NCBI RefSeq assembly: GCF_009193135.1 | Contig: NZ_VUKC01000003.1 | Location: 248,001 to 312,000, forward strand | Length of the DNA: 64,000 nt | Direction of reading: 5' to 3' | From: Georgenia satyanarayanai | Lineage (GTDB): Bacteria > Actinomycetota > Actinomycetes > Actinomycetales > Actinomycetaceae | Part shown: in pieces, positions 9,317 to 21,279 of the stretch | How positions within the stretch are numbered: the stretch's first letter is position 1 | Layout: every line of letters begins with the position of its first letter | Made by a program: the position numbers and the translations under genes | The notes under the pieces: generated by a model | The model's input: only the letters and a program-made list of their open reading frames with translations | What the model was told of the DNA's origin: nothing | Databases searched by the model: none

Positions 9317-10084
9317 CTACTGGCCCATCGCGTGGACGCCGCCGTCGACGTGGACGATCTCCGCCGTCGTGGCCGGGAACCAGTCCGAGCACAGGGCGAC
9401 GACGGCGCGCGCGGCCGGCTCGGCGTCCTTGACGTCCCAGCCGAGCGGGGCACGCTCGGCCCAGACGCTCTCCATCTGCGCGAAGCCGGGGATGGAGGTC
9501 GCGGCCGTCGTGCGGATCGGGCCGGCGGAGACGAGGTTGACCCGGATGCCCTCGGGTCCGAGGTCACGGGCGAGGTAGCGCGCGGTGGACTCGAACGCGG
9601 CCTTGGCCACGCCCATCCAGTCGTAGACCGGCCAGGCGAAGGACGCGTCGAAGGTGAGCCCGACGATCCCGGCGCCCGGGGGGAGCAGCGGCTGGGCGGC
9701 CACGGCGAGCGACTTGAGCGAGAAGGCCGAGACCTCCATCGCGGTGGCGACGTCGGCCCACTCCCCCGCGAGGAAGTTGCCGCCCATGACGGACTGCGGC
9801 GCGAACCCGATCGAGTGGACGACGCCGTCGAGGTGGTCGGTGTGCTCACGCACGCGGTCCGCGAGGGCGGCGAGGTCCTCGGGGTTGGTCACGTCCAGCT
9901 CCACGACGGGCGCCTCGACCGGCAACCGGCGGGCGGTGACCTGGGTGAGCCGCAGCTGGCGGCCGAAGGAGGTGAGGATGACCGTGGCCCCCTCCTCCTG
10001 CGCCAGGCGCGCCACGTGGAAGGCGATCGAGTTGTCCTTGAGGACGCCGGTGACCAGGAGGGTCTTGCCGTCGAGAAGTCCCAT
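9317..10084 (-). CDS. fabI: Enoyl-[acyl-carrier-protein] reductase (NADH)
   Basis: Catalyses the last reductive step of each fatty acid elongation cycle (type II FAS), reducing trans-2-enoyl-ACP; 255 aa. It begins MGLLDGKTLLVTGVLKDNSI, typical of FabI/InhA, whose cofactor loop departs from the classical GxxxGxG. The catalytic Y-x6-K is visible as YDWMGVAK within an SFAWPVYDWMGVAKAAFES region. The C-terminal segment EIVHVDGGVHAMG closes the Rossmann fold. It lies directly downstream of fabG (26-base gap) with GACAGGAGACAGCA-like Shine-Dalgarno sequence, so the two act in one pathway and one operon. Confidence 0.96.
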   Translation of the reverse strand: MGLLDGKTLLVTGVLKDNSIAFHVARLAQEEGATVILTSFGRQLRLTQVTARRLPVEAPVVELDVTNPEDLAALADRVREHTDHLDGVVHSIGFAPQSVMGGNFLAGEWADVATAMEVSAFSLKSLAVAAQPLLPPGAGIVGLTFDASFAWPVYDWMGVAKAAFESTARYLARDLGPEGIRVNLVSAGPIRTTAATSIPGFAQMESVWAERAPLGWDVKDAEPAARAVVALCSDWFPATTAEIVHVDGGVHAMGQ

Positions 10085-10110
10085 TGCTGTCTCCTGTCGC
10101 GAGGGTGAGG

Positions 10111-10827
10111 TCAGTGGCCCATGCCGAGTCCGCCGTCGACGGGGATGACGGCCCCGGAGACGTAGGCGGCGGCGGGCGAGGCGAGGTACTGGACGGCGCC
10201 GACGATGTCGGAGACGTCGCCGAAGCGGCCGGCGGGGATGGCCGACCTGAGCTTGTCCTGCTGCGCGTCGGGCAGTGCGCGCGTCATGTCGGTGTCGATG
10301 AAGCCGGGGGCGATGACGTTGGCGGTGATGCCCCGCGAGCCCAGCTCGCGGGTGATGGACCGCGCCATGCCGATGAGACCGGACTTGGTGGCGGAGTAGT
10401 TGACCTGGCCGGCGTTGCCGTACATGCCGACGACGGAGCCCATGAGGATGATGCGGCCACCACGCTTGCGGATCATGCCCTTGGACACGCGCCGCACGCA
10501 GCGGAAGACGCCGGTGAGGTTGACGTCGAGGACCTCCTCGAACTCCTCGTCGCTCATCCGCATGAGGAGCTGGTCGCGGGTCATGCCGGCGTTGGCGACC
10601 AGCACCTCGACGGGCCCGTGGGCCGCCTCGACCTCGCCGATGGCGGCGTCGACGGCGGCGGTGTCGCGCATGTCGCCGCGGACGCCGAGCACGCCCTCGG
10701 GCAGCTCGCCACCACGGTGGATCGTCGCCACCTTGTCCCCCGCGGCCACGAAGGCCTCGGCGACGGCACGGCCGATCCCCCGGCTCGCGCCGGTGACGAG
10801 CACGCTGCGTGCGTCGGTGTCGTTCAC
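10111..10827 (-). CDS. fabG: 3-oxoacyl-[acyl-carrier-protein] reductase
   Basis: Short-chain dehydrogenase of 238 aa that reduces beta-ketoacyl-ACP with NADPH in fatty acid elongation. It has TGASRGIGRAVAEAF (cofactor loop, residues about 12-26), NAGMT, the catalytic Ser in MGSVVGMYG, and YSATKSG (Tyr-x3-Lys). The C-terminus is SGAVIPVDGGLGMGH, as in MabA/FabG. It is followed by fabI, the next enzyme but one in the cycle, which supports FabG over a generic SDR. Divergent from the DUF3099 gene; the ATG has GGAGGAC upstream. Confidence 0.95.
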   Translation of the reverse strand: MNDTDARSVLVTGASRGIGRAVAEAFVAAGDKVATIHRGGELPEGVLGVRGDMRDTAAVDAAIGEVEAAHGPVEVLVANAGMTRDQLLMRMSDEEFEEVLDVNLTGVFRCVRRVSKGMIRKRGGRIILMGSVVGMYGNAGQVNYSATKSGLIGMARSITRELGSRGITANVIAPGFIDTDMTRALPDAQQDKLRSAIPAGRFGDVSDIVGAVQYLASPAAAYVSGAVIPVDGGLGMGH

Positions 10828-10912
10828 GATGTCCTCCTGTGATGTCGTCCGGAGAACGGTAGCCGACGGCGGCCCCGACGCGCGGGAGGCGTCCGAGGAC
10901 TACCCTTGCTCA

Positions 10913-11242
10913 GTGAGCAGGAGACAGCGTGTTCACGCGATCACCTCGGTGGGGCGACCGCTGAGCGAGGACGTCCACGGCCGGGCGGTGCGCTACGTCA
11001 TCTCGATGGCGATCCGCTCCGCGTGCCTCGTGGGGATCCTCTTCACCGACGGCTGGTTGCGCTGGGTCATGGTCGCGGGCGCGGTGCTCCTGCCGTACTT
11101 CGCCGTCGTCCTCGCCAACGCGGGCAGGGAACGTCCGGCCCCAGCGGATACGCTGATGGAACGTCCCGCGATCGAGGCGGCTCCCTCCGAGCAGCGCCCG
11201 ACGTACCCGCCCGTCGACCTGAGAGGTGGCTACCTGAGGTGA
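10913..11242 (+). CDS. DUF3099 domain membrane protein
   Basis: A 109-aa actinobacterial protein of the DUF3099 family. Residues about 7-25 hold the family motif HAITSVGRPLSEDVHGR, followed by two transmembrane helices (about 30-50 and 54-72) and a disordered tail ending YPPVDLRGGYLR. The function is unknown. The GTG at 10913 is chosen because the DUF3099 motif starts right behind it and TACCCT sits 6 bases upstream (leaderless pattern). Its stop overlaps the GTG of the next small gene, and that gene overlaps the SURF1 gene, so the three form one translationally coupled unit. Confidence 0.82.
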   Translation: MSRRQRVHAITSVGRPLSEDVHGRAVRYVISMAIRSACLVGILFTDGWLRWVMVAGAVLLPYFAVVLANAGRERPAPADTLMERPAIEAAPSEQRPTYPPVDLRGGYLR

Positions 11243-11460
11243 GCACGCCAGCAGCCGAGACCGCGCCCGCCGAGCAGGTGTGCAGCGCCAAGGGCTGCCG
11301 CCAGACCGCCGCGTGGGGGCTGCTGTGGAACAACCCGCGGCTGCACACCGAGGAGCGCCGCAAGACGTGGCTCGCCTGTGAGGAGCACCGGGCGCACCTG
11401 GAGACCTTCCTCGGGTCACGCTCGTTCCTGCGTGAGGTCGTGCCGGTCACCGACCTATGA
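11239..11460 (+). CDS. Small conserved protein with Cys/His pairs
   Basis: A 73-aa protein. Cysteines in QVCSAKGCRQT (C-x4-C) and the later LACEEHRAHL (C-x2-H) suggest a small zinc site; this is inference. No membrane segment is present. It starts with GTG overlapping the DUF3099 stop (GTGA) and ends overlapping the SURF1 start (ATGA), so it is embedded in a tightly coupled three-gene unit. The function is unknown; the context suggests an accessory role in respiratory-chain or membrane-protein assembly. Confidence 0.75.
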   Translation: MSTPAAETAPAEQVCSAKGCRQTAAWGLLWNNPRLHTEERRKTWLACEEHRAHLETFLGSRSFLREVVPVTDL

Positions 11461-12278
11461 GCCGCTACCGCTTCCTGCTCTCCCGCCGCTGGGTCGGTCT
11501 CGCCGCTGCCTTCCTCGTCATCGCGGTCGCGTGCGTCTTCCTCGGTGCGTGGCAGTGGAGCCGGCACGAGGACCGCTCGGCCGCCAACGCGCTCGTCAAC
11601 GGCAACTACGACAGCGCCCCGCAGCCCGTCGCGGAGCTCGTCGAGGACACCGTGCCCGCGGACCTCGTGTGGCGCAGCGTCGTCCTCGAGGGCCGCTACA
11701 CCGGTGAGCAGGTCGTCGTGCGCAACCGTCCCGTCGACGGCAGCCCCGCCGCGCGCGTCCTCGCCGTTCTCGAGGTCGACGACGGCGGCGGCCGGCTGGT
11801 CGTCGTCGACCGCGGGTGGGTGCCGCTCGGGGAGGGCGACCCGGCGTTGCCGGACTACCCGGCCGGTGAGGTGACGGTGGAGGGGCGGCTGCGTGCCGCC
11901 GAGGCGCCCGACTCGCGGACCCCGCCGGCCGGCCAGGTGTACCGGATCGAGCCGGGCGCGGTGGCGGCGGCCTCCGGTGTGGCGGGCGGGGAGCTGCTCG
12001 ACGGGTACGTCATGGTCACCTCCGAGGACGGCAGCCCGGCCAACCGCCTGGCACCCTTCCCCCGCCCGGACACGAGCCCGGGCAACCACCTGTCCTACGC
12101 CTTCCAGTGGTGGGTCTTCGCGCTCGGCGCGATCGTCGGCTTCGTCGTCCTCGCGCGCCGGGAGGCGGCGGAGACTGCGGGCGTGCCGGAGCGTGCGGGG
12201 TCCGAGCGGTCCGTGCGGCGCCGCACGGACGCCGACGAGGAGGACGCCCTCATCGACGCCCAGCTCCAGGACCGGTAG
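11457..12278 (+). CDS. SURF1 family cytochrome oxidase assembly protein
   Basis: A 273-aa membrane protein of the SURF1 family, which helps assemble cytochrome c oxidase (haem a insertion). The topology is classical: a helix near the N-terminus (about 13-32, FLGAWQWSRHEDR), a large extracytoplasmic domain with PVDGSPAARVL and VDRGWVPLGEG, a second helix near 220-238 (HLSYAFQWWVFALGAIVGF), and a charged cytoplasmic tail. The motifs GAWQW and SYAFQWW are family hallmarks. Translationally coupled to the gene upstream. Confidence 0.93.
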   Translation: MSRYRFLLSRRWVGLAAAFLVIAVACVFLGAWQWSRHEDRSAANALVNGNYDSAPQPVAELVEDTVPADLVWRSVVLEGRYTGEQVVVRNRPVDGSPAARVLAVLEVDDGGGRLVVVDRGWVPLGEGDPALPDYPAGEVTVEGRLRAAEAPDSRTPPAGQVYRIEPGAVAAASGVAGGELLDGYVMVTSEDGSPANRLAPFPRPDTSPGNHLSYAFQWWVFALGAIVGFVVLARREAAETAGVPERAGSERSVRRRTDADEEDALIDAQLQDR

Positions 12279-12283
12279 ACCCG

Positions 12284-12297
12284 CTGGAGCGCTCCAG
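12284..12297. terminator. Palindrome between convergent genes, possible bidirectional terminator
   Basis: A perfect 14-base inverted repeat CTGGAGCGCTCCAG sits in the 21-base gap between the convergent SURF1 and ABC-F genes. With a GCGC tetraloop it could form only a 5-bp stem, and no T-tract follows, so terminator function is weakly supported. Confidence 0.3.
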
Positions 12298-12299
12298 GC

Positions 12300-13913
<1,614 letters not shown>

Positions 13914-14018
13914 AGGCAGACCTCGAAGACTCGCGGGAGTGGGGTGGCCGGCGACGTCGGCCGCGCGGCGCCGTCCAGTCTACGGCGGGACCGCCAGTCC
14001 TTTCCCGGGAGATGCGTC

Positions 14019-14915
14019 TCAGGGCGTGGCGACGGCGAAGGTGTCGCAGGACTGCAGGGTGCCCTGCTCGTAGCCGGTGGTGAACCAGCGGGTGCGCTGC
14101 TCGGCGGAGCCGTGGGTCCACGTGTGCGGCGCGACGTCCCGGCCGCTCGTCTCCTGGATGCGGTCGTCCCCGACGGCGGCCGCGGCCTCGAGGGCCGAGC
14201 TCACCTCGTCGCGGGTCGGCTCCCGGAGGAAGGTCTCACCGGAGTCGGGGTCGACGGTGCCGGCCGCCTGCCCCACGAACATCCCGGCGTAGCAGTCGGC
14301 CTGGAGCTCGGTGCGCACGGCGTCACCGGAGGGCCCGGTGTCGGTGCGGTCGGCGGAGTCCATGGTGCCCAGGGCGTGCTGGGCGTGGTGGCCCCACTCG
14401 TGGGCGACGATGTAGATCTGCGCCAGCGGCGCGTTGCGCGCGCCGAGCTGGGTCTCGAGCTGGTCGAAGAAGCCGAGGTCGAGGTAGACCGAGGAGTCGG
14501 CCGGGCAGTAGAACGGACCGACGGCGGCCGTGGCCGAGCCGCACCCGGTCCCGACCGACCCGGTGAAGATCTCGAAGCCGGGCATGGCGTACTGCTCCCC
14601 CGCCTCGGCCATGGCGCCGTCCCAGTAGACGTCGAGGGCGTCGGCGGTGAGCACCATGCGGCACTCGGTGTGCTCGTTGGCGTCGGCGCCGGTCTGGCAG
14701 TGGCTGAGGTCCACGCCGTCCCCACCGCCCGCCGTGTCGCTGCCTCCGCCGTCGAGCAGGCTCGCCGGGTTCTGTCCCGTGAGGAGCATGATCGCCAGGA
14801 CGACGAGCAGCCCGCCCCCGCCGACTCCCCCGCCGATCGCCATGCCACGCCGCCCGCCCCCGCCGGACGTGCGCACCCGGCGCGAGTTCCCGCGCACTCC
14901 CTCGTTGAACGTCAT
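14019..14915 (-). CDS. Neutral zinc metallopeptidase (YpfJ-like), membrane-anchored
   Basis: Putative zinc protease of the YpfJ/PF04228 family, 298 aa. A single transmembrane helix (about 25-45, GGGVGGGGLLVVLAIMLLTG) places the catalytic domain outside the membrane. The HExxH zinc motif is visible as VAHEWGHHAQHALG near residue 170, and downstream the family motif ELQADCYAGMFVGQ supplies the third-ligand region. Two further family segments are FYCPADSSVYLDLGFF and THGSAEQRTRWFTTGYEQG. The substrate is unknown. CACAAT lies 6 bases before the ATG with no Shine-Dalgarno. Confidence 0.92.
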   Translation of the reverse strand: MTFNEGVRGNSRRVRTSGGGGRRGMAIGGGVGGGGLLVVLAIMLLTGQNPASLLDGGGSDTAGGGDGVDLSHCQTGADANEHTECRMVLTADALDVYWDGAMAEAGEQYAMPGFEIFTGSVGTGCGSATAAVGPFYCPADSSVYLDLGFFDQLETQLGARNAPLAQIYIVAHEWGHHAQHALGTMDSADRTDTGPSGDAVRTELQADCYAGMFVGQAAGTVDPDSGETFLREPTRDEVSSALEAAAAVGDDRIQETSGRDVAPHTWTHGSAEQRTRWFTTGYEQGTLQSCDTFAVATP

Positions 14916-15072
14916 CCCGGCATTGTGCAGCGAGTGGGCTCGTCGCGCCCCCGCGCCGCTGAACTGCTCCGCTCCCGTCCGGGGGTGGCGGCGCGGGCGC
15001 GGTGAGGACCAGGCTTCGAGCTCCGCCGAAGTCGCTGCCCCGGCGCCCGAACGGGTTCACAATGCTGCCACC

Positions 15073-15689
15073 ATGACCGGACAACCGCGTGCCCGGAGCG
15101 CGTACCGCCGTCGCCGCCGCGCGCTGGCCGCGCTGCGTCCGGTCCTGACCGCGGTGCTGCTCGTCGTGGTCTTCTACCTGTGGCCGTTCGAGCGGCCCAG
15201 CGGGGCGACGCTCGTGTCTCTCGTGCTCGGCCTGGCGGCGCTGCTCGTGCTGCTCACCTGGCAGGTGCGGGCCGTGGCCAGGTCGCCCGAGCCGCGCCTG
15301 CGCGCGGTCGAGGCGCTGGCGACGTCCATCTCGTTGTTCGTCGTCCTCTTCGCCGGCTTCTACGCCGGGCTCTCCGAGTACGACCCCGACGCCTTCACCG
15401 TGTCGCTCACGCGCACCGACGCGCTGTACTTCACCGTCACGACCATGGCGACGGTCGGCTTCGGCGACATCACCGCCCTGACCGAGCCCGCCCGGGTCGC
15501 CGTCACGGTCCAGATGGTCGCGGGACTCGTCCTGCTCGGTGCCGGGTGAGGGTGGTCCTCGGTGCGGCGCAGGTGGGGCTGCGCCGCACGGGCCGCCCCG
15601 ACAGCTGGCCCTTCCTGTCCGACGCCGGGGACGACGCCGCACCCGCACCGCGGCGGGACGGGACGGACGCGGACGACGTCGGTGCATGA
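15073..15689 (+). pseudogene. Two-TM potassium channel family protein, frameshifted near the C-terminus
   Basis: Ion-channel (KcsA/Ion_trans_2-like) protein. The frame from ATG 15073 runs 158 codons to TGA at 15547-15549. It shows several hydrophobic helices and a pore loop with filter TVGFGD (the common variant is TVGYGD), then stops in the middle of the last helix, after QMVAGLVLLGAG. The next frame continues without a stop to 15689 and encodes the missing end (VRVVLGAAQVGLRR, then a hydrophilic tail). Restoring one base in the GCCGGGTG tract would join the two. This is either a real inactivating one-base deletion or a sequencing error; an annotator could equally list 15073-15549 as a CDS. 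Confidence 0.75.
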
Positions 15690-15709
15690 GCATCGCCCGG
15701 CCGTCCCCG

Positions 15710-16132
15710 TCAGCCGGTCGATGCGGGGCGCCCGGCCCTCCGGTCCGTCCTCGTGCCCTGGGTGCGGCCGCGCAGCAGCGCCATCGGCAGGACGAGGGTG
15801 GCGACCGCCGTCACCAGCCAGACCACCACGGCCCCGAGGATCCAGCCCTGCGCACCCGAGATCGTGAGCCCGCCACCCACGAGGGACGCGACGAGCAGCG
15901 CCACGAACGTGGAGACGAGACCGATGCCGCCGAGGAACGCCGGGGCGTACCGCGCCGCCGCCTTGGCGATGAACGGCGCGAGGACGCTCTGCGCGACGGC
16001 GAACACGACGACGGCGACGACGAAGCCGGACGCCGAGAGTCGGAACGTGTCCTTGAGCAGCCAGGACGCCACCAGCAGCCCGAGCGCTGCCGATGCCAGG
16101 AAGATCGCACCGCGAATCAGCAACGTGACCAT
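15710..16132 (-). CDS. Phage holin family IV-like membrane protein
   Basis: A small integral membrane protein, 140 aa, with four predicted helices (about 5-25, 35-55, 68-88 and 98-120) and a basic C-terminal tail. It matches the mycobacterial-type superfamily IV holin-like family, common in actinobacterial chromosomes outside prophages. No phage genes are nearby, so lysis is unlikely and the real role is unknown. It lies 13 bases behind the SHOCT-domain gene, probably as an operon. Confidence 0.75.
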   Translation of the reverse strand: MVTLLIRGAIFLASAALGLLVASWLLKDTFRLSASGFVVAVVVFAVAQSVLAPFIAKAAARYAPAFLGGIGLVSTFVALLVASLVGGGLTISGAQGWILGAVVVWLVTAVATLVLPMALLRGRTQGTRTDRRAGRPASTG

Positions 16133-16145
16133 CGGTCCACCGCCG

Positions 16146-16574
16146 TCAGACTCGGGCCGTGCCGTCCGTGCGGGCTGGTGCGCTCGCCGTGGACAGAGCC
16201 CTGCTCTTCAGGTGGTCGAACTCCGCACGGCTGATCGCGCCGGAGTCCAGCAACGCCTTCGCCCGGGAGATCTCCTCCGCCGGGCTGGAGCCCGCGACGT
16301 CACGGATGTACGCCTCGGCCTGCTGCCGTGCACCACGGCTCGCCTCGGCGCTGCGTTCGGCCATCCCGCTGCCGCGCGCGATGAGGTACACGAGCGCGGT
16401 CACCAGGGGCAGGACGAGGAGGAAGACCAGCCAGACGGCCTTCCCCCAGCCGCTCATCGCGCGGTCCCGGAACAGGTCCGTGATGATCGAGAACAGCGCG
16501 AAGAGGTAGGCGATGAAGAAGAACGCCCACAGGAACCACCAGATGATGTCCCAGAAGGAAGCCCAGAAATCCAT
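16146..16574 (-). CDS. SHOCT-domain, PLDc_N-type membrane protein
   Basis: A 142-aa protein. Two N-terminal helices (about 6-30 and 45-66) resemble the cardiolipin-synthase N-terminal domain (FSIITDLFRDRAMSGWGKAVW). A linker leads to a C-terminal SHOCT motif (about 98-128: EISRAKALLDSGAISRAEFDHLK). SHOCT is a short oligomerisation motif. The ATG at 16574 is chosen because the hydrophobic MDFWASFWDIIWW begins there and AGGAGGCGAC precedes it. A GGGAC-N4-GACCT element 90 bases upstream resembles a DosR half-palindrome. The function is unknown. Confidence 0.82.
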   Translation of the reverse strand: MDFWASFWDIIWWFLWAFFFIAYLFALFSIITDLFRDRAMSGWGKAVWLVFLLVLPLVTALVYLIARGSGMAERSAEASRGARQQAEAYIRDVAGSSPAEEISRAKALLDSGAISRAEFDHLKSRALSTASAPARTDGTARV

Positions 16575-16664
16575 GTCGGTCGCCTCCTGTCGCTCGGCGC
16601 GCCGGGCGGCGTCGCCTTCGGTTGCGACGCTTCCCATGATCCGGCGGCACGACAGCGGGCACAA

Positions 16665-16678
16665 GGGACCTAGGACCT
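16665..16678. promoter_or_regulatory. Weak DosR-box-like element upstream of the SHOCT gene
   Basis: GGGACCTAGGACCT matches GGGAC-N4-GTCCC at 8 of 10 fixed positions and lies 90 bases from the SHOCT-gene start. It is listed only because better copies occur elsewhere in the window; alone it would not be convincing. Confidence 0.25.
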
Positions 16679-16714
16679 GTGAGGCCCGGTCTCGACGGCA
16701 CCACGGCCCGGACG

Positions 16715-16754
16715 CCGAGAGCCGGACCCCTCGGCGGAGGGATCCGGCTCTCGG
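16715..16754 (-). terminator. Strong hairpin at the end of the suf operon
   Basis: A 12-bp perfect stem (CCGAGAGCCGGA with TCCGGCTCTCGG) extended by an inner CCCT/AGGG helix, located 12 bases beyond the sufT stop codon. There is no clear T-tract, as is usual for high-GC actinobacterial terminators. It closes the eight-gene suf unit read leftward. Confidence 0.75.
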
Positions 16755-16766
16755 TGGACGGGCGGC

Positions 16767-17098
16767 TCAGACGTTGAAGCCGAGGGCGCGCAGCTGCTCG
16801 CGGCCGTCGGGGGTGATCTTCTCCGGGCCCCACGGCGGCATCCAGACCCAGTTGATTCGCATGTCGTTGACGAGACCGTCCAGGGCCTGGGCGGACTGGT
16901 CCTCGATGACATCGGTCAGCGGGCAGGCCGCCGAGGTGAGCGTCATGTCGATGACCGCGTTGTTGTGCTGGTCCACGGTCACGCCGTAGACGAGCCCGAG
17001 GTCCACGACGTTGATGCCGAGCTCGGGGTCGATGACGTCCCGCATCGCCTCCTCGACGTCCGCAGCGGTCGTCGGTGACGGGTTGGTCGTGGTGTCAC

Positions 17099-17102
<4 letters not shown>
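16767..17102 (-). CDS. sufT: SufT-type MIP18/DUF59 iron-sulfur assembly factor
   Basis: A 111-aa DUF59 protein that helps mature iron-sulfur proteins at the end of the SUF pathway. Family motifs visible are VEEAMRDVIDPELGINVVDLGLVYGV, MTLTSAACPLTDVIEDQ with the conserved Cys, and WMPPWGPEKITPDGREQLRALGF at the C-terminus. It is the last gene of the suf operon and overlaps sufU by 4 bases, with a strong hairpin immediately downstream. Confidence 0.94.
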
Positions 17103-19669
<2,567 letters not shown>

Positions 19670-19699
19670 TCAGGTTCTCTTCCTTCAAGTTTCGGCAGG

Positions 19700-20047
19700 T
19701 CAGGCGTTGGCTGCGACGGTCGTGGTGACGTCGACGAGCACGGAGTCGCCCTCGACGGAGACGGGGTAGACGGGCACGGGCTGGGTGGCCGGCAGGCTCA
19801 GCGGCTTGCCGGTGCGCAGGTCGAAGCTGGAGCCGTGGAGCCAGCACTCGATCGCGCCGTCCTCCACCTCCCCGTCCGAGAGGCTCACCTGGCCGTGGGA
19901 GCAGGTGTCGGAGATGGCGTGGTACTGCCCGTCGTGGTCGCGGACGACGGAGACCGGCACGGGCCGGCCGTCCGCGTCCTCGATGTCCACGCGCATCGCC
20001 TCACCGGGCTCGAGGTCCCCGGTGTCGCACACGTACTGGGCGCTCAT
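19700..20047 (-). CDS. Rieske [2Fe-2S] ferredoxin inside the suf operon
   Basis: A 115-aa Rieske-type protein (non-haem iron oxygenase ferredoxin subunit family). The cluster ligands are visible as C-x-H in DTCSHGQVSL and C-x2-H in IECWLHGSSFD, 17 residues apart. It sits between sufD (4-base overlap) and sufC, a position typical of Micrococcales and related actinobacteria, and probably delivers electrons for cluster assembly; that role is inference. No oxygenase alpha subunit is nearby. Confidence 0.93.
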   Translation of the reverse strand: MSAQYVCDTGDLEPGEAMRVDIEDADGRPVPVSVVRDHDGQYHAISDTCSHGQVSLSDGEVEDGAIECWLHGSSFDLRTGKPLSLPATQPVPVYPVSVEGDSVLVDVTTTVAANA

Positions 20048-21279
20048 GCCGTGGCGTTCTCCATCGTGCGGTCGAGCTCGGCCTCGATGGCGTCCATGAG
20101 GCGCTCGGAGACGAGCGGGACACCGATCTGGGCGATGAGCTCGGCGAAGAAGCCGCGGACGACGAGGCGGCGGGCCTCGGCCTCCGGGACACCGCGCGAG
20201 CGCAGGTAGAACAGCTGCTCGTCGTCGAAGCGACCGGTGGCACTGGCGTGCCCGGCCCCCTCGATCTCACCGGTCTCGATCTCGAGGTTCGGCACCGAGT
20301 CGGCGCGCGCCCCCTCCGTGAGGACGAGGTTGCGGTTGAGCTCGTAGGTGTCGGTGCCCTCGGCCGCGACGCGGATGAGGACGTCACCGATCCACACCGA
20401 GTGGGCGTCCTTGCCCTGGAGCGCACCCTTGTAGGTGACCCGGGAGACGCAGCTCGGCTCGTTGTGGTCGACGAAGAGACGGTGCTCCTGGTGCTGGCCG
20501 GCGTCGGCGAAGTAGAGACCGAGCATCTCGACGTTGCCCCCGGGGCCCGCGAACGCGGCGTCCGGGGTCACGCGCACGACGTCGCCGCCGAGGGTGACGA
20601 CGATGTGCTTGAGGTTGGCGTCGCGGCCGATGCGGGAGCGGTGCGCCGTCAGGTGGATCGCGCCGTCCTCCCAGTCCTGGACGCTGACGACCGTCAGCCG
20701 CGCGTTGTCGGCGACGTCGACCTCGACGGTCTGGGCGAGGTTCGCGGTGCCGCGGTGGTCCAGGACGACGATCGCCTCGCTGCTCTCCTCGGCGCGCACG
20801 AGCAGGTGCTGCGCCGCGACGCCCTCCGCACCGGTGCCGTCGACCGTGATCATCGTGTGCCCGCCGGCCGCGTGGTTCCTCGGCACGGTGACGACGAGCG
20901 CCTCGGTGAAGGAGGCCCAGGCGGCGGCCGCGGTGCGGTCGCCGGGGGCGCCGATCCGGCCGAGCCGGGAGTCCTCGCGGCCCACATGCTCGACGGTGAC
21001 GCCGTCGGCGGCCTCGACGGTGACGTCGGGGGCGGCGCCGGCGAGCTCGCCGGCGAAGAACTGCTGGAGGCGGTCGACGGGCGTGAAGCGCCAGTCCTCC
21101 TCGCGCCCGGTGGGCACCGGGAAGTCGGACAGCTCGAAGGAGGTGGCGCGGTCGGCGCGGGAGGCCTCCGGGACGGTGCCGCCACCGTGGGTGTGGGCGG
21201 CGTCCGTGGTGGCGCGGGTGTGGTCGGTCTTCATCTGGTTGTCAGTCGTCCCCTTGGTCGTGTCGGTCGTCGCGGTCAT
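20044..21279 (-). CDS. sufD: SufD, scaffold subunit of SufBCD
   Basis: A 411-aa SufD, paralogue of SufB, forming the SufBC2D scaffold for iron-sulfur assembly. After a 45-residue hydrophilic, Thr/Asp-rich extension come SFELSDFPVPTGREEDWRFTPVDRL, the beta-helix core, and the C-terminal family segment LFYLRSRGVPEAEARRLVVRGFFAEL. The ATG at 21279 overlaps the sufB stop (ATGA). An internal ATG (MKTDHTRA) 15 codons later is an alternative start, because the first residues are not conserved-looking. Confidence 0.94.
   Translation of the reverse strand: MTATTDTTKGTTDNQMKTDHTRATTDAAHTHGGGTVPEASRADRATSFELSDFPVPTGREEDWRFTPVDRLQQFFAGELAGAAPDVTVEAADGVTVEHVGREDSRLGRIGAPGDRTAAAAWASFTEALVVTVPRNHAAGGHTMITVDGTGAEGVAAQHLLVRAEESSEAIVVLDHRGTANLAQTVEVDVADNARLTVVSVQDWEDGAIHLTAHRSRIGRDANLKHIVVTLGGDVVRVTPDAAFAGPGGNVEMLGLYFADAGQHQEHRLFVDHNEPSCVSRVTYKGALQGKDAHSVWIGDVLIRVAAEGTDTYELNRNLVLTEGARADSVPNLEIETGEIEGAGHASATGRFDDEQLFYLRSRGVPEAEARRLVVRGFFAELIAQIGVPLVSERLMDAIEAELDRTMENATA

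Noticed and set aside
15710-16132. Holin-like gene as evidence of a prophage
   Set aside because: No phage structural, integrase or lysin gene lies nearby, and this family is widespread as a chromosomal membrane protein in actinobacteria.
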